A program made the translations under genes and the position numbers. 56,649 bases of DNA, taken from NCBI GenBank assembly GCA_026400845.1, contig JAPLOH010000043.1, forward strand, positions 6,079-62,727, read 5' to 3'. This DNA comes from Alphaproteobacteria bacterium. GTDB taxonomy: Bacteria > Pseudomonadota > Alphaproteobacteria > Acetobacterales > Acetobacteraceae. Under the pieces are notes generated by a model, which had not been told where the DNA came from, ran no database searches, and saw nothing but the letters and a program-made list of their open reading frames with translations. Shown piece after piece: positions 17,624-26,280 of this stretch (the stretch's first letter is position 1; every line of letters starts with the position of its first letter).

Positions 17624-18568
17624 ATGGCAGAGCGGATCGCGACCGTATTCGGCGGCTCGGGCTTCATCGGGCGCTACGTGGTGAAGCGGCTTGCCGCGGC
17701 GGGATACCGGGTGCGGATTGCCGTGCGCGACACCGAGGCGGCCGCCGTGCTGAAGCCGATGGGCGGCGTCGGCCAGGTCGTCGCGCTGCGAGCGCCGGTC
17801 ACCGATGCGGCCGCGGTGGCCCAGGCGGTGGCGGGCGCGGAGGTGGTGGTGAGCCTGGTCGGCATTCTCGCCGAGGGTAGGCCGGGCGATTTCCAGCGCA
17901 TTCACTCGGTAGGCGCCGGCACCGTGGCGCAGGCCGCATCGGCGGCCGGGGTGCGCCGGCTGGTGCATGTCTCGGCCCTCGGCGTGAGCGCCGAGCACCC
18001 GAGCCTATACGCGCGCTCTAAGGCGGCGGGCGAGGCGGCGGTGCGCGCGGCGTTCCCCGCATCGGTGATCCTGCGGCCATCCCTGGTATTCGGGCCTGAG
18101 GACGCGTTCTTCAACCGCTTCGCCCGGATCGCCCAGCTATCGCCGGTCATGCCGGTGATTGGTGGTGCCACGCGGTTCCAACCGGTCTATGTCGGCGACG
18201 TCGCCGACGCGGTGATGGCGGCGCTGTCCGACGCGGCGGCGGGGCAGACCTATGAGCTTGGCGGCCCGCGCGTTGCGACGATGCGCGAATTGCTGGCCTA
18301 TATCCTCGCCCAAACTGCCCGGCCGCGCTGCATGATCACGGTGCCCGCGGGCCTGGCACGGCTCCAGGCAATGGTGCTCGAACGGATGCCTGGCAAACCG
18401 CTGACCCGCGATCAGCTATTGTTGCTCGACCGCGACAATGTGGTTGCGCAAGGTGCGGCTGGGCTGGCGGCGCTCGGCGTTGCCGCCACGCCGATCGAGG
18501 CTGTGGTACCGGCCTATTTGCGGCGCTACCGGCCCGGCGGCGGGGTGAGGAGCGAGCATGCGGCATGA
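17624..18568 (+). CDS. NDUFA9-like NAD(P)-binding protein, atypical SDR family
   Basis: Protein of 314 residues from ATG 17624, with GGGAG at 17613-17617 at good spacing. The first ATG at 17618 is too close to that site. The N-terminus is a Rossmann fold with GGSGFIGRYVVKRLAAAGY. The extended-SDR segment contains VSALGVSAEHPSLYARSKAAGE (Y-x3-K). Alphaproteobacterial homologues are annotated as complex I NDUFA9 subunit family or NADH-ubiquinone oxidoreductase-associated proteins. In mitochondria that subunit stabilises complex I. No enzymatic activity can be inferred here. It lies alone between the tRNA and the glt genes. Confidence 0.88.
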   Translation: MAERIATVFGGSGFIGRYVVKRLAAAGYRVRIAVRDTEAAAVLKPMGGVGQVVALRAPVTDAAAVAQAVAGAEVVVSLVGILAEGRPGDFQRIHSVGAGTVAQAASAAGVRRLVHVSALGVSAEHPSLYARSKAAGEAAVRAAFPASVILRPSLVFGPEDAFFNRFARIAQLSPVMPVIGGATRFQPVYVGDVADAVMAALSDAAAGQTYELGGPRVATMRELLAYILAQTARPRCMITVPAGLARLQAMVLERMPGKPLTRDQLLLLDRDNVVAQGAAGLAALGVAATPIEAVVPAYLRRYRPGGGVRSEHAA

Positions 18569-18581
18569 TAGACCCAGATCG

Positions 18582-18647
18582 GACCTATTTTGCCTCTACT
18601 TTCTTCGCAATGCGAAAAATAGGGGCGGCCATGCATGAAAATAGGTC
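18582..18647. promoter_or_regulatory. Inverted and direct repeats of CCTATTTT upstream of gltD
   Basis: GACCTATTTT (18582-18591) is perfectly complementary to AAAATAGGTC (18638-18647). A further AAAAATAGG occurs at 18616-18624, and a TTCGCA-A-TGCGAA palindrome lies between (18604-18616). This AT-rich cluster in a GC-rich 200-base intergenic region could be a terminator for the upstream gene, or an operator/promoter for gltD. The sequence alone does not decide. Confidence 0.45.
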
Positions 18648-18728
18648 GCGTATAGTGACCTAGTCCCGAAAAACGACTCGCATGCCCCCGCAGGCTGCAA
18701 TATAGGGGTTTCGCGGCTCGGTCGGCGT

Positions 18729-18752
18729 TGGTGCGCTGTTTCGTGCGCACCA
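18729..18752. promoter_or_regulatory. Perfect palindrome in the gltD leader
   Basis: TGGTGCGC (18729-18736) and GCGCACCA (18745-18752) form a perfect 8-base inverted repeat with an 8-base spacer. It ends just before the GGATGGAG Shine-Dalgarno site of gltD. It could be a dimeric-regulator operator or a leader RNA hairpin that affects translation. The half-site contains GGTGC but does not match the NtrC consensus in orientation and spacing. Confidence 0.45.
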
Positions 18753-18768
18753 GGGATGGAGACCGACT

Positions 18769-20217
18769 TTGCCCGATCGCATGCTGCAGTTCGTCCGCCT
18801 TGAACAGCAAACCCCGGACAAGCGCGATATCGCCGCCCGGCGGAGCGACTTCGGCGAAATATACCAGGACTACCAGCCGCCGCAGGCCGCCGCCCAGGCG
18901 AGTCGCTGCAGCCAGTGTGGCGTCCCGTTCTGCCAGGTCCATTGCCCGCTCTCCAACAACATCCCGGACTGGCTGAAGCTCACCGCCGAGGGGCGGCTGG
19001 AGGAGGCCTACGAGGTCAGCAGTGCCACCAACAACTTCCCCGAAATCTGCGGCCGCATCTGCCCGCAGGACCGGCTGTGCGAGGGCAACTGCGTCATCGA
19101 GAAGGGCTTTGAGAGTGTCACCATCGGCGCGGTGGAGCGCTTCATCACCGATACCGCCTTCGAGAAAGGCTGGGTCAAGCCGATCCGCCCGGTGCGCGAG
19201 CGGCCAGAGTCGATCGGCATCATCGGCGCTGGGCCGGGCGGGCTGGCCGCGGCCGAGGAACTGCGCCGCCGCGGCTATCAGGTCGCGGTCTATGACCGGC
19301 ATGACCGGGTCGGCGGGCTGCTGATCTACGGCATCCCCAACTTCAAGCTCGAAAAGGACATCGTGCTGCGACGCTGGAAGCTGATGGAGGAGAGCGGCAT
19401 AGCCTTCCACCTCGGCACCGAGATCGGCCGTGACGTCAGCCTCGCCGAACTCCGCGCCCGCCACGCCGCCGTGCTGGTGGCGACCGGCGTCTACACGCCA
19501 CGTGAAATAGGCGGCCCGGGCGCCGGGCTCCCCGGCATCGTCGCCGCACTCGACTACCTCACCGCCTCCAATCGCGCCGGACTTGGCGACGTGGTCGCCG
19601 CCTTCGCCGATGGCACGCTCGATGCGCGGGGCAAGCATGTCGTCGTCATCGGCGGCGGCGATACCGCGATGGATTGCGTGCGCACCGCCGTCCGCCAGGG
19701 CGCCACCGCGGTGAAATGCCTCTATCGGCGCGACAAGGCCAACATGCCGGGCTCGATGCGCGAGGTGAAGAATGCCGAGGAGGAGAGCGTGGAGTTCGTC
19801 TGGCTCGCCGCCCCTGAGGCCTTCATCGGCACCGCCGAGAGCGTTGACCACGTCACCGGGGTGCGGGCGGTGCGCATGCATCTCGGCCTGCCCGACGCCT
19901 CCGGCCGCCAGTCGGTCGAGCCGATCGAGGGCAGCCACTTCACCCTGCAGGCCGATCTCGTGATCAAGGCGCTCGGCTTCGACCCGGAGGACATGCCAGC
20001 GGTGCTGGCGGCGCCGGAGATCGATGTGACCCGCTGGGGCACGCTGAAGGTGGGGCACAAGAGCTTCATGACCAACCTGCCCGGCGTCTTCGCCGCCGGG
20101 GATATCGTTCGCGGGGCGTCACTGGTAGTCTGGGCCATCCGCGACGGCCGCGATGCGGCCCAGCAGATCCATGCCTACGTGCAACAGACCACCGCCGCCG
20201 CGGTGGCAGCGGAGTAA
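18769..20217 (+). CDS. gltD: Glutamate synthase (NADPH) small subunit
   Basis: Beta subunit of GOGAT; it oxidises NADPH at FAD and passes electrons through [4Fe-4S] clusters to GltB. 482 residues. The N-terminal cysteine clusters are C47, C50, C55, C59 (CSQCGVPFCQVHC) and C94, C98, C104, C108 (CGRICPQDRLCEGNC). The FAD-binding motif is GAGPGGLAAAEELRRRGY and the NADPH-binding motif is GGGDTAMDCVRTAVRQG. The start is TTG at 18769, supported by GGATGGAG seven bases upstream; the ATG at 18781 is an alternative. It precedes the DUF2059 gene and gltB. Confidence 0.96.
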   Translation: MPDRMLQFVRLEQQTPDKRDIAARRSDFGEIYQDYQPPQAAAQASRCSQCGVPFCQVHCPLSNNIPDWLKLTAEGRLEEAYEVSSATNNFPEICGRICPQDRLCEGNCVIEKGFESVTIGAVERFITDTAFEKGWVKPIRPVRERPESIGIIGAGPGGLAAAEELRRRGYQVAVYDRHDRVGGLLIYGIPNFKLEKDIVLRRWKLMEESGIAFHLGTEIGRDVSLAELRARHAAVLVATGVYTPREIGGPGAGLPGIVAALDYLTASNRAGLGDVVAAFADGTLDARGKHVVVIGGGDTAMDCVRTAVRQGATAVKCLYRRDKANMPGSMREVKNAEEESVEFVWLAAPEAFIGTAESVDHVTGVRAVRMHLGLPDASGRQSVEPIEGSHFTLQADLVIKALGFDPEDMPAVLAAPEIDVTRWGTLKVGHKSFMTNLPGVFAAGDIVRGASLVVWAIRDGRDAAQQIHAYVQQTTAAAVAAE

Positions 20218-20222
20218 CATCG

Positions 20223-20804
20223 ATGCGCCTGACGCGATTTGCCCTCTCCCTCCTCGCCGCCCCCCTCCTCGCTGCCCTCTGCGGCACTGCCATCGCGCAG
20301 ACCGCCCCGGCCGCGCCGCCGATCCCGCCGCCGGTGCCCGCCGCGAGCGCCGCGGCCCATGCCGAAGCCGCCGCACTGACCGAGATGATCGGTGCCAGCA
20401 AGCAGACCCAGCAGCTGATTTCGATCCTGCGCAACCAGATGATCCAGCTTGTCATGCGCGCCGGCGCCAAACCGCCTGCCGGCGACCCGACCAAGCCGGC
20501 CGAACTTTTAAAGGCCGAGGATGCCACCAAGATCGTCGATGAAATCCTGATGCCCGATTTCGTCGCCCAGCAAGCCGACCTCAACACCCAGATCATCGAC
20601 GTCTGGGCCGCCAACTTCACCGTCGAGGACCTCAAGGCCCTGCGCAGCTTCTACGCCACGCCGCTCGGCCAGAAGCTGATCGCCACCCTGCCGGCGGTGA
20701 CCCAGCAGGGCATGTCCGCCGGGCAGGCCTGGGGGCAGCGCATCTATCAGGCCTCGATCAACAAGAACAAGGACGCGCTGATTGCGCGCGGCCTCAGGTT
20801 CTGA
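20223..20804 (+). CDS. Exported DUF2059 domain protein
   Basis: Protein of 193 residues with a Sec signal peptide (FALSLLAAPLLAALCGTAIA, cut near residue 25). A Pro/Ala-rich stretch is followed by a helical DUF2059 domain that contains the family end motif, here KALRSFYATPLGQKLIATLP (consensus like FYxTPxGxK). It should be periplasmic. The domain has no established biochemical role. It starts six bases after gltD and ends 28 bases before gltB, so it is embedded in the glt operon. Confidence 0.87.
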   Translation: MRLTRFALSLLAAPLLAALCGTAIAQTAPAAPPIPPPVPAASAAAHAEAAALTEMIGASKQTQQLISILRNQMIQLVMRAGAKPPAGDPTKPAELLKAEDATKIVDEILMPDFVAQQADLNTQIIDVWAANFTVEDLKALRSFYATPLGQKLIATLPAVTQQGMSAGQAWGQRIYQASINKNKDALIARGLRF

Positions 20805-20832
20805 TCCGGCACGGCCGGGCAAGGGAGCACAC

Positions 20833-23800
20833 ATGAGCCAGGCGCACGAAACCGGTTCCGACTTCGTCACGGGCTGGGCGGCCAATGCGGCCGCCCTCGC
20901 TGACACCTACGACGCCACGATGGAGCATGACGCCTGCGGCGTCGGCCTTATCGCCGCACTCGACGGGAAAAAGCGCCGTGACGTGGTCGAAGCCGGGATC
21001 GCGGCGCTGCAGGCCGTGTGGCACCGCGGCGCGGTCGATGCCGACGGCAAGACCGGCGACGGCGCCGGCATCCATATCGAGATCCCGGTGGATTTCTTCG
21101 CCGACGAAATCCGCCGCGGCGGTGACCGGCTGCGCCCGGGCCCGATCGGGGTCGGCCAGGTCTTCCTGCCCAAGACCGATCTCTCGGCGCAGGAGCGCTG
21201 CCGCCAGATCGTCGAGAGCGAGATCATCGCCTTCGGCTACCATATCTATGGCTGGCGCCAGGTGCCGATCAACGTCGCCTGCATCGGCGAGAAGGCCAAT
21301 GCGACGCGGCCCGAAATCGAGCAGATCATGCTGTGGGCGCCCGACTATGATGAAACGGGCGGCCGCGACGAGGCGGCGTTCGAGCGCGATCTCTACGTGA
21401 TCCGCCGGCGCATCGAGAAGCAGGCCATCGCGGCGCAGATCCCCGAACTCTACTTCTGCTCGCTGTCCTGCCGCTCCATCATCTACAAGGGGATGTTCCT
21501 CGCCGAGAGCTTGGCGGATTTCTACCCCGACCTGCTCGACGAGCGTTTCATCTCGCGCTTCGCGATCTATCACCAGCGCTACTCGACCAACACCTTCCCC
21601 ACCTGGCGTCTGGCCCAGCCCTTCCGCATGCTCGCCCATAACGGCGAGATCAACACGCTGGCCGGCAACACCAACTGGATGAAGTCGCACGAAACGCGGC
21701 TGTCCGACCCGATGCTCGACCCCTGGATGGACGACATCAAGCCGGTGATCCAGGCCGGCGGCTCCGACACCGCCACGCTCGATGCGGTGTTCGAGGTGCT
21801 GGTGCGCGCCGGCCGCGATGCGCCGATGACCAAGGCGCTGATGATCCCGGCCTCGATCGGCCAGGACGCCACCATGCCGCAGACGCACAAGGACATGTTC
21901 CTCTACTGCAACACGGTGATGGAGCCCTGGGACGGGCCGGCCGCGCTCGCCGCCACCGATGGCCGCTGGGTGATCGCCGGGCTTGACCGCAACGGCCTGC
22001 GTCCGCTGCGCTACACCATCTCCCGCCACGCGATGCTGATCGTCGGCTCCGAGACCGGGATGGTGAAGCTCGACGAGAGCGACATCGTCGAAAAGGGCCG
22101 GGTCGGCCCCGGGCAGTGCATCGGCGTCGACCTCGATGATGCGAGCGGGGCGGCGCGCTTCTACTCCGACGAGGAGATGAAGGACATGCTGGCCGCCCGC
22201 CAGCCCTTCGGCGAATGGGCCAAGCGCATCCGCCAGATCGACCACATCGTGAAGACCGACGCGCCGGAGCCGGTGCTCTACGAGGGCGAGGCGCTGCGGC
22301 GCCGCCAGCTCACCGTGGGCACCACCATGGAGGAGCTCGAGATGATCCTCCACCCCATGGTGGAGGATGCCCAGGAGGCCGTGGGCTCGATGGGCGATGA
22401 CACGCCACTCGCCGTGCTGTCCGACAAGTATCGCGGCCTGCACCATTATTTCCGCCAGGCCTTCAGCCAGGTCACCAACCCGCCAATCGACAGCCTGCGC
22501 GAAACCCGCGTGATGTCGCTGCGCACCAGGCTCGGCAACCTCGGCAACGTGCTCGACGAGGATTCGAGCCAGTTCGACCTCTTGCAGCTGGAAAGCCCGG
22601 TGCTCTCCAACGCCGAATTCGCCGCCATGCGCGCCCATATGGGCCGCTCGGCCTGCGTGGTGGACTGCACCTTCCCCGTCGCCGAGGGCGAGGCCGGGCT
22701 GCGCGCCGCGCTCTCGCGCATCCGCACCGAGGCGGAAGAGGGCGTGCGCGCCGGCTGCACCCATGTGATCCTCACCGATGAGGCAATCGGGCCGGAGCGC
22801 GCGGGCATCCCGATGATCCTGGCCACCGGCGGCGTGCACACGCATCTCGTCGCCTCCTCGCTGCGCACCTTCACCAGCCTCAACGTGCGCGCGGCCGATT
22901 GCCTGGACGTGCATTCCTTCGCCGTGCTGATCGGCGTCGGCGCCACCACCGTCAACGCGTACATGGCGCAGGAAAGCATCGCCGACCGCCAGCGCCGCGG
23001 CCTATTCGATGGGCTGTCGCTCAAGGAGGCGGTGCAGCGCTACAAGAAGGCGATCGACAAGGGGCTGCTCAAGGTGATGTCCAAGATGGGCATCTCGGTG
23101 ATTTCCTCCTATCGCGGCGGCTACAACTTCGAGGCGATCGGCCTCTCCCGCGCGCTGGTGGGCGAGTTCTTCCCCGGCATGCAGTCCCGCATTTCCGGCA
23201 TCGGCTTCTCGGGCATTGCCCGCAAGGTGCTCGCGCTGCATGAGGCGGCCTGGGCCGAGGGGGCGGCGGTGCTGCAAATCGGCGGGCTCTACAAGCTGCG
23301 CCAACGCGGCGAGACGCATGCCTTCGACGGCAAGCTGATCCACATGCTGCAGGAGGCGGTGGCCACCGACAGTTTCTCCACCTACCGCCGCTACGCCGAA
23401 GCCGCGCGCAAAATGCCGCCAATCGCGCTGCGCGATTTACTGGATTTCCGCACCAATGCCCTCAAGCCGATCCCGGTCGATGACGTCGAAAGCATCACCG
23501 AAATCCGCAAGCGGCTCGTCGCCCCCGGCATCTCGCTCGGCGCGCTGAGCCCCGAGGCGCATGAGACGCTGTCCATCGCGATGAACCGCATCGGTGCCCG
23601 CTCCGATTCGGGCGAAGGCGGCGAGGACCCCGAGCGCGCCAAGCCGCGGCCGAACGGCGACAACGCCTCATCGGCGATCAAGCAGATCGCCTCCGGCCGC
23701 TTCGGCGTCACCGCGGAATATCTCAACAACTGCCGCGAAATCGAGATCAAGGTCGCCCAGGGCGCCAAGCCCGGCGAGGGCGGCCAGTTGCCCGGCTTCA

Positions 23801-25401
23801 AAGTGACCGGACTGATCGCCAAGCTGCGCCACTCCACCCCCGGCGTGATGCTGATTTCGCCGCCGCCGCACCACGACATCTACTCGATCGAGGATCTCGC
23901 GCAGCTCATCTACGACCTCAAGCAGATCAACCCCGACGCCTCCGTCTGTGTGAAACTTGTCGCGCGGTCGGGCATCGGCACCATCGCCGCCGGCGTCGCC
24001 AAGGCCAAGGCGGATGCGATCCTGATTTCCGGCCATTCCGGCGGCACCGGCGCCTCGCCGCAAAGCTCGGTGAAATATGCCGGGCTGCCTTGGGAGATGG
24101 GGCTGTCGGAGGCGCATCAGGTGCTGATGCTCAACCGGCTGCGCCACACCGTGAAGCTGCGCACCGATGGCGGCATCAAGACCGGGCGGGACGTGGTGAT
24201 CGCGGCCATGCTCGGCGCCGAGGAATTCGGCATCGGCACCGCCTCGCTGGTGGCGATGGGCTGCATCATGGTGCGGCAATGCCACTCCAACACCTGCCCC
24301 GTCGGCGTCTGCACGCAGGATGAGAAGCTGCGCCAGAAGTTCGAGGGCTCGCCCGAGAAGGTGATCAACCTCTTCAGCTTCATCGCCGAGGATGTGCGTT
24401 TCATCCTGGCCAGTCTCGGCATGAAGCGCCTCGCCGACGTGATCGGCCGGTCGGACCTGCTGCACCAGGTCAGCCGCGGCTCCGAATTCCTCGACGACCT
24501 CGACCTCAACCCCCTGCTGGTGCAGGCCGACCCCGGGCCCTACGCCCGCTACTGCACCATCGAGGGCCGCAACGAGGTGCCGGAGACGCTGGATGCGCAA
24601 ATGATCGCCGATGCCTCGGCGCTGTTCGAGCGCGGCGAGAAGATGCAGTTGCAGTACAACATCCGCAACACCCACCGCGCCATCGGCACCAAGTTCTCCA
24701 GCCGCGTTGTGCGCAAGTTCGGGATGACCGGGCTTCAGCCGGGCCACGTGACCGTGCGGCTGCGCGGCTCGGCCGGCCAGTCGCTCGGCGCCTTCGGGGT
24801 GCAGGGGCTCAAGCTCGAAGTGTTTGGTGACGCCAATGACTACGTGGGCAAGGGGCTTTCGGGCGCCACCATCGTGGTCCGCCCGGCGCCGTCATCCAAT
24901 CTGGTAAGCCAGCAGAACACCATCATCGGCAACACCGTGCTCTACGGCGCCACCGCCGGCTATTTGTTCGCCGCCGGCCAGGCGGGCGAACGCTTCGCCG
25001 TGCGCAACTCGGGCGCCACCGCCGTCGTCGAAGGCTGCGGCTCCAACGGATGCGAATACATGACCGGTGGCACCGTGGTGCTGCTCGGCAATGTCGGTGA
25101 CAACTTCGGCGCCGGCTTCACCGGCGGGCAGGCCTTCGTCTATGACCCAGAGGGGGTGTTCCACCACCGCGTCAACCCGGAGACGCTCTCCTGGCAGCGC
25201 CTCGCCTCCGACCATTGGAGCGAGCATCTGCGCCGCCTCATCACCATGCATGCGGACGAAACCAACAGCCGCTACGCCCGCATGCTCGTCCACGACTGGG
25301 ACCGCGTCTTGCCGCGCTTCTGGCAGGTGGTACCGAAGGACTATATCCGCTACCTCCCCGCCCCCCTCACCGAAGACGCTGGGTCGGCCATGCGGGCCTG
25401 A
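20833..25401 (+). CDS. gltB: Glutamate synthase (NADPH) large subunit
   Basis: Alpha subunit of GOGAT, making two glutamates from glutamine and 2-oxoglutarate. From ATG 20833 (AAGGGAG upstream) it has 1522 residues, the expected size. Maturation should expose C35 (EHDACGVGL) as the N-terminal nucleophile of the glutaminase domain (to about 430). The central domain, the FMN-binding synthase domain and the C-terminal GXGXG beta-helix follow in order. The [3Fe-4S] cysteines are C1144, C1150 and C1155 (CIMVRQCHSNTC), with the spacing of the Azospirillum enzyme. It works with GltD encoded upstream. Confidence 0.97.
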   Translation: MSQAHETGSDFVTGWAANAAALADTYDATMEHDACGVGLIAALDGKKRRDVVEAGIAALQAVWHRGAVDADGKTGDGAGIHIEIPVDFFADEIRRGGDRLRPGPIGVGQVFLPKTDLSAQERCRQIVESEIIAFGYHIYGWRQVPINVACIGEKANATRPEIEQIMLWAPDYDETGGRDEAAFERDLYVIRRRIEKQAIAAQIPELYFCSLSCRSIIYKGMFLAESLADFYPDLLDERFISRFAIYHQRYSTNTFPTWRLAQPFRMLAHNGEINTLAGNTNWMKSHETRLSDPMLDPWMDDIKPVIQAGGSDTATLDAVFEVLVRAGRDAPMTKALMIPASIGQDATMPQTHKDMFLYCNTVMEPWDGPAALAATDGRWVIAGLDRNGLRPLRYTISRHAMLIVGSETGMVKLDESDIVEKGRVGPGQCIGVDLDDASGAARFYSDEEMKDMLAARQPFGEWAKRIRQIDHIVKTDAPEPVLYEGEALRRRQLTVGTTMEELEMILHPMVEDAQEAVGSMGDDTPLAVLSDKYRGLHHYFRQAFSQVTNPPIDSLRETRVMSLRTRLGNLGNVLDEDSSQFDLLQLESPVLSNAEFAAMRAHMGRSACVVDCTFPVAEGEAGLRAALSRIRTEAEEGVRAGCTHVILTDEAIGPERAGIPMILATGGVHTHLVASSLRTFTSLNVRAADCLDVHSFAVLIGVGATTVNAYMAQESIADRQRRGLFDGLSLKEAVQRYKKAIDKGLLKVMSKMGISVISSYRGGYNFEAIGLSRALVGEFFPGMQSRISGIGFSGIARKVLALHEAAWAEGAAVLQIGGLYKLRQRGETHAFDGKLIHMLQEAVATDSFSTYRRYAEAARKMPPIALRDLLDFRTNALKPIPVDDVESITEIRKRLVAPGISLGALSPEAHETLSIAMNRIGARSDSGEGGEDPERAKPRPNGDNASSAIKQIASGRFGVTAEYLNNCREIEIKVAQGAKPGEGGQLPGFKVTGLIAKLRHSTPGVMLISPPPHHDIYSIEDLAQLIYDLKQINPDASVCVKLVARSGIGTIAAGVAKAKADAILISGHSGGTGASPQSSVKYAGLPWEMGLSEAHQVLMLNRLRHTVKLRTDGGIKTGRDVVIAAMLGAEEFGIGTASLVAMGCIMVRQCHSNTCPVGVCTQDEKLRQKFEGSPEKVINLFSFIAEDVRFILASLGMKRLADVIGRSDLLHQVSRGSEFLDDLDLNPLLVQADPGPYARYCTIEGRNEVPETLDAQMIADASALFERGEKMQLQYNIRNTHRAIGTKFSSRVVRKFGMTGLQPGHVTVRLRGSAGQSLGAFGVQGLKLEVFGDANDYVGKGLSGATIVVRPAPSSNLVSQQNTIIGNTVLYGATAGYLFAAGQAGERFAVRNSGATAVVEGCGSNGCEYMTGGTVVLLGNVGDNFGAGFTGGQAFVYDPEGVFHHRVNPETLSWQRLASDHWSEHLRRLITMHADETNSRYARMLVHDWDRVLPRFWQVVPKDYIRYLPAPLTEDAGSAMRA

Positions 25402-25428
25402 GTCTAACCGCCCTCCCGCCCACGTCGT

Positions 25429-26277
25429 TCAGTTCGATCGGCGCAGGCGGGGGTTGGCGAGTTCGTCGAGGCCGACGGTGAGGAAGAACAGGCCGAGGAA
25501 GACCGTGATGATCACCACGGTCGGCGCGGTCCACCACCACCACCAGCCGTTGATCATGGCGGCGTTGAAGTTCACCCAGTAGAGCGTCATCCCCAGCGTC
25601 GGGCTTTCCATCGGGCCGAGGCCGAGCACTTCGAGTCCGATCGAGGCGAGGATGGCGGCCGAGACGGCGTTGACCAGGGTGGCGGCGAGGTAGGGCAGCA
25701 TGTTGGGCATCAATTCGGTGAAGATGATGCCCGGCCCCGACACGCCGGACATGCGGGCGATTTCCACGTAGCCGCGTTCGCGCAAACTCAGCACCTGGGC
25801 GCGGATGGTGCGCGTCGGGTAGAGCCAGGCGAGGGAGGCGACCACCATCGCCATCTGGTTGACGGTAAGGCTGCCCTTGATCGAAACGGCGATGATGATG
25901 AGGACCAGCAGGCCGGGCACGGTAAGGCCGATATCGGCGATGCCGCGGATGATGGTGTCGGTGATGCCGCGGTAATAGGCGCCGACGAAGGCCAGGACGG
26001 TGCCGATGCCCACGCCCAGCACCCCGGCGATGAAGCCGATGCGCAGGGTGAGCGGCGTGCCGGCCACCATCACCGCGAGGAGGTCGCGGCCCTGGCGATC
26101 GGTGCCGAAGGGGTAACGCCAGGAGGGTTCCTGCAGCGGCCGCGCCGATAATGGGCGGACCTTGGTGAGATCCACCGTAAAGTGGCCGATGATGAGAAAC
26201 AGCGCGAGCAGCCCGAGCAGGCCGATGCCGACGAGGAGCGAGCGGTTGCGGCTGAGGTAGCGGAGAACGCCCTGCAT
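25429..26277 (-). CDS. ABC transporter permease, DppC/OppC type (second importer)
   Basis: Permease of 282 residues with the DppC N-terminal helix (LLVGIGLLGLLALFLIIGHF), the family motif RYPFGTDRQGRDLLA, and an EAA-type loop (YVEIARMSGVSGPGIIFTEL). It lies three bases after the DppB-type gene and converges with gltB 27 bases away. No ATP-binding subunit gene follows, unlike the importer at the left edge. Confidence 0.93.
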   Translation of the reverse strand: MQGVLRYLSRNRSLLVGIGLLGLLALFLIIGHFTVDLTKVRPLSARPLQEPSWRYPFGTDRQGRDLLAVMVAGTPLTLRIGFIAGVLGVGIGTVLAFVGAYYRGITDTIIRGIADIGLTVPGLLVLIIIAVSIKGSLTVNQMAMVVASLAWLYPTRTIRAQVLSLRERGYVEIARMSGVSGPGIIFTELMPNMLPYLAATLVNAVSAAILASIGLEVLGLGPMESPTLGMTLYWVNFNAAMINGWWWWWTAPTVVIITVFLGLFFLTVGLDELANPRLRRSN

Positions 26278-26280
26278 GGC

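Noticed and set aside
18729-18752. NtrC binding site upstream of gltD
   Set aside because: The half-sites contain GGTGC but in the reverse orientation and with 8-base spacing, unlike the NtrC consensus, so I list it only as an unassigned palindrome.
20794-22914. 700-codon open frame antisense to gltB
   Set aside because: Composition is His/Gly/Ala/Val-rich without motifs, and it lies opposite a fully conserved glutamate synthase gene.
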